Of a stretch of 64,000 nt of DNA, positions 24,801 to 36,800 are shown piece by piece (position 1 is the first letter of the stretch; each line of letters starts with the position of its first letter). The notes under the pieces are model-generated. The model was not told the DNA's origin and did not search any database. It saw only the letters and a list, made by a program, of their open reading frames with translations. Source of the DNA: Molossus alvarezi (lineage: Eukaryota; Chordata; Mammalia; Chiroptera; Molossidae). The stretch lies in the NCBI GenBank assembly GCA_037176705.1, contig CM073899.1, forward strand, positions 5,704,001-5,768,000, given 5' to 3'. Made by a program: the position numbers and the translations under genes.

Positions 24801-27800
24801 AACACTTATTTCTTGTCTTATTGATGCTTGTCATTCTGTCAGGTGTGAGGTGGTATCTCATTGTAGTTTCAATTTGCATTACCCTTGTGACTAATGATGT
24901 TGAATATTTTTTTCGTATATCTGTTGGCCATCTGAATGTCTTCCTTGGATTTTTTGACTCCACAAATAAGTGAGATCACACAGAATTTGTCTTTCTGACT
25001 TATTTAACTCAGCATAAAGCCATCAAGGTCCACCCATGCTGCCCACTTCCACAGTGAGCCCTGGGTGAGAACCAGGTAGGAGTTGTTTCTCTGCTACCTT
25101 CTTGTGGGACTCATGAGCACATGCCCTGCTGGCCCCAAGGGCAGGCAGTCCTAGGTGCCCTGCTTGGCCCTGCACTTGGGCTCCATCTGAGCCTGGGCTC
25201 TTTAACAACTGTCTCGAACAGAGGTCACATGTGTATTTTCTTACCTGATGGCGGGCTCCTTAAAGACAGAGGCTCCGTGGTTTCATCTCGGGGTTCCAAG
25301 CTCCTTGCACAGCACCTGGCGCGGGGAAGGCACTGAATACTGGGTTAAGTCTGGGCATGGGTAGATGAGCCCTCACCATGACGAAGAGGGGAGGAGTTCC
25401 CTCCTTTGTTTGGTTAAATGTCTCTGCTCCTTCGGCTGACTCCTCTCTGGTCCTGTCCCTCGCCGAGTACCTGGACAGACCATTTACATTCTCTCCGGGG
25501 CAGTCACTGATTAAGGCAAATGCCTTGTCTATGAAAATGTTTATTTTTAAAGGTAGCTTTCTTCCGTGTTTTATTTTCTTATAACCTTGCTTTTTAAGCT
25601 CCGAGTTGTTTGTTTTCACTTTGGGTATGTCTGCTGCTTCCGTCAGATTCCCATCGCACTCTCCTTGACTGTGCACATTGCAGCTAAAATGTGCTACATT
25701 TCACCTTTTCATCTTTTCTTCTCTGCTTTGGTGTGCTTTAATCTAGTATGTATTCTATTCTGGTTGCCAACTTACAGAATATCTTATAGCCACAGTAACT
25801 GCTTTGTGGTTTATGAAGCAATTTGTCCACAACAACTTCATTTATTACCAATAACTGCGTGGCCAAGTCAGACATCTTTGGGGACACTATCAAAGGTAAC
25901 ACTGTAGCCAAGAATGTGACTTTGAAGCAGGCATTTGAGGAGTATCTGCTTTCTTAATTTCCAGCTAATCTCTTGCGAAAGGAACCTCCACATGAGTTGA
26001 TTTGCACCACACTGTTTTTAAGGAACACATAATCAGAAATGCATTTGCTTTTTGTCAAAAACATGTCATTTGTTTCTAATCTATGTGTACATACACTGTA
26101 TTTTGACGAATACATCTAAAATTGATTTATTTCATCTCAGAAGTCTGCACATTTACTAATAAATGTTAGTGGTATTTCGCATTATTGTTATTAATATCAA
26201 TGTCAACCAAGAATTCCACCTGGAGTGTTAAATAAGTTAATCAAGGAAGTTCCCATCAAACATGCTGAAGTGTATCCCCGTGAACTCAAGCAACGTGCGT
26301 GTGATCATTCTGTCACTCAGTGTGATTCTGCAGATACTGCGGCGCAGGGAGCCCTGGGGGAACACCCAGCGAGGCGTTCACAGGAGTCGTGGGGCCGCGG
26401 ACTTTCTAGGGGCAAACTTCTAGGTATTTTCAGCATGTGAAGTTAGAGGAATTTCTGTTAGGTTGGGATTGTTCATAGATCCAGATCCAAATTTTCCTTT
26501 TCCTTGTAGAAAAGAACATTTCTTCAGGTATAATGGTGACCATCCATGTTGGTTTTTATTTTATTTTATTTTATTTTATTTTATTTTATTTTAATCAAAT
26601 GAATCTATTGACACTTCCATCTCATTTGAAAACCTTCCAGTTTTCATTTATAGCTGACAGTTTGGTTTACTCATTTATGGAATAAATAATTCGTTGTGGT
26701 TTTGTTGTTGTTGTTATTTGATGACCTAAAGGCAAACGTGAATTCGTGTGACTATTTTCACTTTTCAGAATATTTTTCCCAGCACTTGGGCGAGTATGGA
26801 AATGTCCTGGCAGTGCTTGAAGACCTGAACCTCTCCATCCTGAAGGCAATGGGCAAAACAAAAAAAGTAAGGAAATGTCAGCGTTTATTTTCTAGGAGAT
26901 CTCTCCTTTGAAAACATATTTTGCGAATATAATATCTATTTTCTAATGTATCAAAGGTATACATTTGTTTTGATCACTGACAGTTTATTTTTCTTCATTA
27001 AGTGAGGTTTTATTCATTCACAGTACGATGATGAAATGCTTACAAGGTTTCAGAGGCTATGCTTGTGCCGAGGGTACAGAGGTCAGAAGCAGCTCTTGCT
27101 GGTGGGGAGCAGGCGTGTGGACAGCGGTCGATGGTGTTCAGTGCAGGTGGCAGAGGAGCACGAGGTGGGTTCTTGACCCTCAGGGAGGAAATGCCTCTGA
27201 GCAACTAGAGAAAACAAGGCACTCAGAAAGGCATGTGCAAAGGCCCTGGGTCAGGAGGGGCAGAAGGCACTCAGGACATAAAGAGGGTCAAGGCTGCTGA
27301 CACCCAGAAAACCCAAGAGTGGTGTGATGTGAGACGGAGGTGATGAGTTGGGAGAGAATGTGCCTTTCATGATATTGTTAACACAGGTGAGGACTTAGGC
27401 CTCTGTCCCAAAGATAAGGTCTTCGATTTAAAAGAAAGTAAGAAAAGAAGAAATGATGAAAAATAAAGTTGGAAAGGTTCTTGGTGTGGACACTCAAGGA
27501 CGCATGGAACACAGCAATCTGACGGTTTTCAAACCACCACCAAGGTGACATCCTCGCCTTACTGCCCAGCACAGGGACCCTTCTGCATGAGAAATCCAGC
27601 ATTTCTTTTTAAGCATCTCCGTATATTTTTCCTGGAAGAAAGTCCTGTCTCAGTAGGAAGGGCTGCCAGCCGTCAATGGTCCATCTTCCCTGGCGGTCTG
27701 TCTGCTGTCTCAGAATGGACGGCATGGGTTCCCACCACTCAGCTTGAACTGCAAGCAAGCACTCAGGGCAGACGCAGTGTGTCCTCATGACCATCCCTCT

Positions 27801-30800
27801 TCCTCCTCCTCCCTTACCCCAGCCCTCTGGTGAGTGCTCACTTACCTGGATTATTGTGCTTTGCTCATGTTTCTGGAACAAAGACCATAGGTCAAATTCC
27901 AAGAGGTTTGTAGGAAACCCTGAGAGCAGCTAAGACCTTCTGAATGTCTGACTTTGGAACTGCCCAAAACACCTTGAGTTTGTCAACTTGTGTTTCTTTC
28001 TCGGGAGGTGATAAGCTGACCTGCCCCACGTCCTCCGTCTGGGATGCTGCGATCTCCAGGCAGACGCAGAGCTCTGATGCGCATGCTCACACCGCCGTGT
28101 GCTGCGCTGTCTAAAGGCAGGTGAGGTGGCAGGAGGTTACCATGAGCCAAATCACACAATTACGTAGGGTGTGATGGCCGCCGGGCTGCGTGGAGCTGGA
28201 AACATCCAAACATTTAAAAATATACATACCTTATAGTTTCAACATGGAAGTTATTTTTCGTACAAGCACAGCCTACAGTCCACCTTCCATGATTTTAAGA
28301 AAAGGCAGGAGAGTCCTGGCCCTGCTGTGCCGCCAGCCGTTGGCGTGTGCGCTGTTTGTCCCCGTGGCGTCCGTGGGCAGCTTCATCGCGGCCCCTCTCT
28401 CTTCCACCGTCTCCTTCCCGGCATCTGGCCCCCAGGGCTCTGATTCCCTGTCCCTCGTGAGGCGTCACCATCTTTTCATTTCTGAGCGGTCTTACATGAA
28501 GAGGAAGGAGAAATGACAACAGGTCTCAGAACTCCTCGCTGGGGAAAACAGCGTGAATTGCTATGTTTACCACCCTGTTAGTTACTGCGCAGATCCCGCA
28601 GGGTTTATCACTAAAATTGCCCGTGGTTGCCGGTGGAACACGGGCTGAGCTGGTACGGTTGCGGCGCCCTCGGAGGCTCATGAAGGCAGCTTTCATTCTA
28701 GTCCTTTGACCCATTTGCTAAAAAGAAAAACAAGACATTATTCTTGGACTTCAGAGGAACCACAGAAAAACATTTTCCAAAAAGCTCATTTGACATCCCC
28801 CACGGCCCTTGAAATGAACTTTTATGGGCGTGCGTTTAGGGAAGAGGGGGTGGAGAGGCCTGGAAACAGGAGAAAGGGGTCTTTGGGGTGCAAACGGGGC
28901 CCAGGACAGAAGGCCCCCTCTGTCGGGCCAGGAGTCTGCTGGAGGCAGCAGGAGCCTGGGCCTGGAAGGGCTGCTCCCCCCATCCTGGGACGTGGTCACC
29001 TAGGAGGCCTGGTTCTCCTGAGGGGTCTGACCAGACGGTGGCCGGGAGGCAGGGCATGAAGCTAGCAGAGGCAGGACATGCTCGGGAACCTGGTGGTCCC
29101 CACCTGGCAGCCACATCCTCGTTCTTGTGGCCTTTGCCACAGCCTCTGCTGGACTCCGGGCAGCCGCCCTGACATCTCTGCTCCAGGACAGAGCCCATCT
29201 CTCCTTCCCTGCAGCAGGGCTCATGGGCTGGAACAAGGGCGAGCGGAGCCTGTGCTGCCCCGTGTCTGCAGAGCACCGAGGGTTTCAGTGGGCTCACTGT
29301 GTGTCGTTCCAGGGACCCTCCGCAGTCCTTGTGAGGGGCAGGAGACAGAAATGTGCCCATTTCAAAGAGGTAGAAACTAAGTCACAAACTGGTTAGCTGG
29401 TTTAGTATCATAAAGTTAGTGAGATTTAAACTAAGTGATTCTCATTTGAAAGTTGTTGTTTTTTAAAAGATGTTTGTATTGATTTTTATGGAGAGAGGAA
29501 GGAGAGAGAGATAGAAACATGGATGAGAGAGAGAGAGAGAGAGAAACATCAATTGGCCGCCTCCTGCATGCCCCCTCCTGGGGATTGGGCTGCAACCCCG
29601 GCATGTGCCCTGATCGGGAATCGAACTGGGACCTTTCAGTGCATGGGCTGATGCTGAATCCACTCAATCCATTGGCTCATTTGACATTTTTATTTTTTTA
29701 TTTTTTATTTTTTTTTATCCTCACCCAAGGACATTTTTCCATTTTTTGTTCAGATAGAGCGGGAGGGAGAGAGAGGAAGAGAGAGAGAGAGAAACATCGA
29801 CGTGAAGGGACACATCGAGTGGCTGCCACCCGCACGACCAACCAGGGCTGGGGACAAACTGCAACCGAGGTACGTGCCCTTAGCAGGAACCGAACCCGGG
29901 TCTCTCTGTACTGCAGGCCGACGCTCCAACCGCTGAGCCAAACCGGCCAGGGCTCATTTGACATTTTTAAATTTAAGGTATGCGTTCCCTGTATGGAACG
30001 ATTACAGACATGCCGTTCTGAGTTGTGTCGTGGTGCTCGACAAGACTGGTCTTTGAAACAGCGGAACTCTTCAGGGTTCAGCCAAAAGGCTAGAGACTTC
30101 CGGCTTCTCGGTAAAGTTATTTCTGATTTTTTTTAAAGGCAAATGAACAAATAGGTGTCCAGAGCTTAGTGTAATATGTGAATGTATGAAAGAAATTACT
30201 GGCAAAAGCAGATGATATTAAATGCTGAAATCAAAGAATGAATGGTACATAATCAAAGATATAAGCCAGAAAAGCACCTTTCCTTTTGGTTAATACTCAC
30301 CCAAGGATATTATGTGCTCAGTCCTGTCCACTCCCCCTGGCAACGCCCCCTGGCAACGCCCCCGGCAACGCAGTCTGCCGTCCTGAGCAGTTCCTGAGCA
30401 CTTGGGCAGGGTGGGAGTCAGGTCTACCCGCTCGCTCTTCTTCCCAGTGTTTTGTTTGACTGTTTTGTACATAGTTTTATAAGAGCTATAATTGTTTTTT
30501 TCCAGTTTTAAGGGGAAAACTCCATTGGAATTTTTATTGGATTTGCATAAAATTTACAAGCCATTTTGGGCAGATTAACATTTTGGGAATAGGATGCCTT
30601 CCCAGGCACACACATTTCTCCATTTCGTCAAGCTTCCTTTCATGTCTGGTTCAATCAACGTACGACGACTTTGTCCTTTTGTTGCTTTCATCTCTGGTCC
30701 ACCTCTCCATATCCCTAGCTTGATGTTTGTGGCATATTGGAAATGGTGGGTTTCCGTGTGTGGCTGGAGACTGGGTTAGCTGAGCCTTGCGTGGCCACCG

Positions 30801-33800
30801 TGTGGCATTCCGCCCACCTTCGTCCGCCCAGATGGCGGGCTGAGCGTCCAGACCACTGCCACTCTCGGGGGGAGTCAGCCCGCCCGACCGTCTTCCAGAG
30901 AAACGAGCCGGGTTCCGGGGTCTGCCTTCTGACTCACTCCCCCAGCTCTGCTGGGGCGGAAGCCACCTCGGTGCCTGCTGCTGTCACTAAGGTTCGTGGT
31001 GAGTTACGACCCCGCCCTTCCAAATCATGTGTATGAGAGAAACAAAAGAATTTTTCATAATACCAAATATAACTTTAAAAGCTTGTCAAAAAATACTACA
31101 CAGCCCAGCTGCTGTGGCGCAGTGGATGGAGCGCCGTCCCGTGGACTGAGAGGCCCCGGTTGGATTCCTGGTCAGGGCGCATGCCGGGTGGCAGGAAGCA
31201 GTCGGTCGATGTTTCTCTCACATCAATGCTTCTCTCTCTCTAAAAAAGAAATCAATAAAATATATTTTTTAAAAATACTACACAAATGCAAGCTTGTAAA
31301 ACAGTAATAGATTCTTTACATATTTTTATCAGAGTAGGGAAAAATGTAGAAATAATAAAACAGTGAAACATAATGGATTTAATTAATACATTAACTGGCT
31401 AGTACATTAATATAGGCTGTTAATAAACTTGATGTTCAAGAAAGAGAGATGAGTGTGAACTGCGCAGCCAGATGAAAGCCCAGAGGGGCTGATGCCGACA
31501 GTGGAAGTGGATAAATGATTCCGCGGGGAGGACGCGGCCGGGCCAGGAGGGTCTGGGGGCGGTCCTGCCAGAGGCGCTCTGCGCCGGAAGAGGCTCTGCT
31601 TGTGGATGGACAGGCTCAGGTTTTCCACATTTCACTTTACTTACTGTTTCTTGAATGAGTGTACAAATACGAGGCAGTGATTTTGCAAATAATCTTGAGT
31701 TGAGAGGACTTAGAAAACATTTCTAGAACCTGGCCAGTTTGGCTTAGTGGCTGGAGCGTCGGCCAGTGGACCAAAGAGTCGTGGGTTCGATTCTGGTCAA
31801 GGGCAAGTACCTCGGTTGCGGTTCAGCCCTGACTCTGGTCAGGGTCATTCGGAAGGCACTCAGTCAGGGTCTCTCTCACGTCGATGTCTCTCTCTCCCCC
31901 ACTCTATCTGAAGACAAATGGAAAAATATCCTTGGGTGAGGATTTAGAAAAAAATTTTCTAGAGCCGTGAGAGTTAGAGGCCCCAGGTAACCTCTGGTGT
32001 ACCCCAAATCTACAACCCTGTAAATAATTAGTTTTTTTGTGTGTGTGATTGCTTTCTATTTTCAAGCAATCCTCCCAACCCTAACCCTCCACCCGCCCCA
32101 CATCAGAAAAGATGTGGTGAGAAGTTACTGTGTTTGGTGTCCTGTACCTATGACTTTGAATAGCTGTTTTTCCCCTTATGGCAATCATTTTATAATGTAT
32201 CTTTCTTCATTTGCCATCTAGAACATTTATGTTCTTAATAGAAACTGGGAATTAATTTTCTGCCCAATAAAACAATGAGTACAAAGTATACCTTTTATGT
32301 AAACAGAAAAGCTGGTTGATTTTGCCCAAGGATGTCGTTCTGAACATGGTTTCCTCTGTGAAGGTAAAGCCCCGTCTCTGCGGAGCTGACCTTTGGAGTG
32401 TTAAAAACTCCTAAGGGAAAGAGCAGTTAGTGCAGACATTTCTGGGGGTGCCCAGCCCAGCATGTGATTCCTTCTGTCGCCAGAGTCTGATTTGATGTGA
32501 CGCATTTCTTTGGCCTAAAGTGGGAAAGTTTAAAAATCAGTTTGGGTTGTGTTTTCAGATCTGACAGGCATCTGTTATTATCAGGTTCAAGTTGTTTTTC
32601 CCTTTCTGGCTTTCCATGGCAAACACAAATATCCAGTATTATTTGAAGGTTTAGTTTGCCAAAGTCCTTACTTGACTAATACATTCAAATACAAAATTAA
32701 CATGCCGTGCGCTGAACCTGGGCATCCCACGCGTGAGACCAGAGCTCACGGCCCCGCGGTGCTCCGTGACGTCCCTCGTGGAAAGACTTGTTCTGTGACC
32801 TGCAGGTTGTGCTGGGCACATGGCCTGCAGGGTTTCATACTGATCTGGGAGCTCTGGGGTGGTTCAGAGGTGACACTCGTATAGAGATTCTTTGGACTGG
32901 AACAGAATTCAGTGTGACTTTCTGTTCCAGGTCACATTCGCTTTTGCACACTGCTGATGGCCCCGCGGTGGCCTGATGGCTGACAGTCGGGGAAGGAGGT
33001 TGTTCGTTGTGCAGAGAGGTCTCAGCAGACTGGCCGCGTGCTTTCTTCTGTCGGGTTGAATGTCTACCCAGGCAACCTCTTAGCTTTTTTTTTTTTTTTA
33101 ACAAAAATATTAATAATAATGCCTGAAGATGGTTAACATTTATTGAGCAATTACCACTCAGCAAAGACTATACTAAACATGTTTAGTATATTATTTAATT
33201 CTAATATTTTACTTGGTAGGTTCTGCTTTGATCTTGTGTGTCTGAAGAAATTGAGGCTAAAAAAAAGTTAGGCCCGGCTGGTGTGGCTCCGTGGTTAAGC
33301 ATCACCCATGCCCCAAGAGGTCGCCGGTTCGATCCCCAGTCAGGACACATGACCAGGTTGTGGGCCAAATTCCCAGTTGGGTGACATGTTTTAGGTGACC
33401 AATCAATGTTTCTATCTCTCTCTCCCTCTCTGTTCCTCTCTTGCTAAAAATCAATAAAGAAATTTTTTTAAAAAAAGTTAGAAAAGTTACTCAAGAGCAC
33501 AATTAAAATGTGGACAAAAATCTCAAACCGTCACCCTGTGAATTTCTTCCTGGAGCTCCTTGGCTTGAAGCTACCGGGGTTTCTGGTCAATTTCTTGACA
33601 AGATAAAATTCCTGGTTGGGTGGAGAGGAAAGAAGAGATTTGAGGACTTGTCATTACCTTCTGCTGGGCAGCGAATCCCTCCCCTAGTTCGCAGTTATTT
33701 CCTGCGGCTTCTGAGGTTCAGGAACCCAGAAGTTATTTAACTGAGTGACTCTGACTCAGAGATTGTCACGAGGGTGCAGTCGAGTTTTGAGTGGGGGCTG

Positions 33801-36800
33801 CAGCCATCGGCAGGTCCTTGAGAAACGGCTTCCACGCGGCTGGTGGCGCAGTCACAGGGGACAGGGACAGTTGTGTGGCTTCAGCTCCACCTCATGGCTC
33901 TCCACAGGGCTGCCGGTGTGACAGGAAGCTGGTTTCTCCAAAGCAAAAGACTGTAAAGAAGAAAGAGACAAGGACAGAGAGACGAAGATTATAACATAAA
34001 CTGGGCAATGACATCACATCATTCTACTGCATCCTGTTCGTTAGGGACCAGTCAATAACCCCAGCCCACACTCGGGAGAACTACACTCCACCTCCTCAAG
34101 GGAAATGTATCAGTGAGCATGTGCGTAGCTTTAAAACCACCATCATAGTCAGCCTTTAACTCTCTCGAGATGGAGTGGGGAAGGGAATATCCATCTGCTT
34201 TTCTCTAGCAATACCTATCTCCATGAAAAGAAACCAGATTGGCCCTGGCCGGTTTGGCTCAGCGGTTAGAGCGTCCGCCTGCGGTCCTGAGAGACCCGGG
34301 TTCGGTTCCCGCTAAGGGCATGTACCTCCGTTGCAGTTTGTCCCCGGCCCTGGTTGGTCGTGTGGATGGCAGCCACTCGATGTGTCCCTTTCACATCGAT
34401 GTTTCCCTCTCTCTCTCTTCTTCTCTCTCCCTCTCACTCTATCTGTACAAAAAATGGAAAAATGTCCTCGGATGAGGATTAAAAAGAAAAAAAAAGAAAC
34501 CAGGTTGCCCTGGCCGGGTGGCTCAGTTGGTTAGAGCATCAGCCCGATGCATCGAGGTTGTGGGTTTGATCTCCGATCAGGGCACATACAAGAAGCAGCC
34601 AATGAATGAGTAAATACGTGGAACCGCAAATTGATCTCTCTCTCCTTTCTCTCTCAAATAATCAATCAATAATTTTTTTTAAAAAGAAACCAAATTGATT
34701 TCCAATACTCTGACATGCGTGTCCATTCCTTGTCTTAATTGAATACTATTAATGCTGAAAAATAGTGAAAATCAGTTGTTTTATCTTTAGAACGATGCCT
34801 CAGGTCGCATGCACACATTTATATATAATGAAATAGTAGGTATCAATAGAGTCGAAGCATGTATAGCAAGATAGACAATGCATTTTCCTGTGTTCCAGTT
34901 CATCTTAAAGATGGCTGTTCTAGAACAAGCCTTCAGGGAGTTCCAGTTTTTGTTATTTTTTTTTTTCATCCTCACCCGAGGACATTTTTCCATTTTTTGT
35001 ACAGATAGAGTGGGAGGGAGAGAGAGAAAGAGAGAGGGAAACATCGATGTGAAAGGGACACATCGAGTGGCTGCCACCCACAAGACCAACCAGGGCCGGG
35101 GACAAACTGCAACCGAGGTACATGCCCTTAGCGGGAACCGAACCCGGGTCTCTCCGGACCGCAGGTGGACGCTCTAACCGCTGAGCCAAACCGGCCAGGG
35201 CGGGAGTTCCAGTTTTGATGATGGAAGGTTATCACTCACAGGGCGAGAAAGACCCTGCGAGGGAAGGGAAGGAACCCAATTCTGCAACCCATTGCCCTGG
35301 GGAGGCCCCTCGGGACAGAATGGACAGCCCAGGGCTGTCTGCCACGCAAAGCTTGGAATGGATTTGATAGGAGTGGTTTAAACGACCACAGTGGAAATAG
35401 AAAATAGGAAAAAATCGATCGCTTTTTCCAATTAACCTGGAAGTCATCAGGGAGCGGACATCATTTAAGTTAAACTTCAAAGAATGGAAAGGTCTGTGGG
35501 CAGAGATTGGTGAGATATTGTGGGAATGGAAGTCATTTTAAGGAAAAGAAGTAACTCAAGCAAATGTGTGAGAAAGAATGCATTTGATCGCTGCTATCAC
35601 TTTTTAAAATGTTTTATTTATTGATTTTTGGAGAGAAAAAGGGAGGGAGGGAGGGAGGGAGATGGATTTGTCGTCCCATTATTCGTGCACTCATTGGCTG
35701 CTTCTTGTATGTACCCTGAACGGGCTGAACCCGCAACCTTGGTGCATCAGGATGATGTTCTTATCAACGGAGCTGCCCGGCCAGGGCTCCTACCACTTTT
35801 TACTTTTCGGTCACCCCAACTGTCTTGAGGTGTCTTCTGCTCGGACAGGTAAGGCCCTCGGAGAGATTCTGAGTGTATATTAGCAGACAGAGCTGAGGGT
35901 GCTGCAGGTCGGTGCTAGGCGGGGGCCAGCTGGAAGGGAGCAGCTGGGGACCTGCAGTCCAGGAGCCAAGGGACTGTTCCTCGGAGGAGCCGGGCAGGAG
36001 GTGAGGGGAGCCGATTCCCGGGCTTTCCACCGAGGACTGTTCCTAAGATGTGGAGTGACTGCTTGCCCAGGGCATCGGCATGTCTTCTGAACGTTCCACT
36101 TGTGGAGACTCCCTGTCTCCAGTTGCTGGGTCCCGGTGATTTTGGAGGTAGCCAGGGTCACCGGTGCGGGGCCAGCAGGGAGGGCTGGAAAGAGGAGAGG
36201 GGTTCGCAGCTTTAATCATGGTGCTCATGCAATTTTGTATTTTGTAAAGGATGTTATTTTTAAAGAAAGGTAGGTTAGCGTCACTGTTCTCACAGTGGAG
36301 ATTCGTCCTTAGTCCATTGTGTTAAAACTCATCTTTAAAATGGTTTTGTCTGTGACACATCTTCAGTTCATGATTTCCTGTTCTGACATTTTGAGAGCTG
36401 TAACCAAAATTATAATGTGGCAGAACATGGCAAGTGCAGGTGAGCAATATTTTTAGAGTTTCTAGAAACAGAAACCTCTTTTTCATGATGGTAATATAAG
36501 TGTGAGGAGGAAAAAGAGACACAGCATACATATCATATGAGGTGGGCTGATAACATATTTAGTTACCAGTTCTTAGCAGTTCCAAATATTTTTTCCATTG
36601 TAAATATTTTTAATGATTATGATGAATGGAGCCTGATCCTTCCTCTCTTATATATAAGGAAATACATGATAGTAGAAAAGAGAGACACCCTTTCTTCCTC
36701 GTGAATGCTGTTTTTGAGTTCTGCATCAGGTCACTCCTAACGTAAGGGAAACTCCTCCCCACACTCCACAGATCGGGATGTATGCGGAGCTGTCTCTGGA

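Larger units (their letters stand above)
22353..26768 (+). other. NECAB1: NECAB1 intron 4 (4416 bp)
   Basis: GT-AG intron with a minus strand Ves SINE (22975-23210), a minus strand L1 3' piece (24119-24960) and a TTTTA simple repeat (26554-26593). I see nothing recognisable in 23,230-24,118 or 24,990-26,550. The acceptor is actattttcacttttcag. Confidence 0.85.

Noticed and set aside
24119..24960. Possible active L1
   Set aside because: Only the ORF2 C-terminus and 3' UTR are present, with a frameshift and no 5' part.
28836..29380. 174-codon minus strand frame and overlapping + strand frames
   Set aside because: GC-rich intron sequence open in several frames at once, with no domain or splice-flanked exon.
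34244..34330. tRNA-like gene with A and B boxes
   Set aside because: It is the tRNA-derived head of a Ves SINE with target duplications. The same applies to the other SINE heads; no intact tRNA was found.
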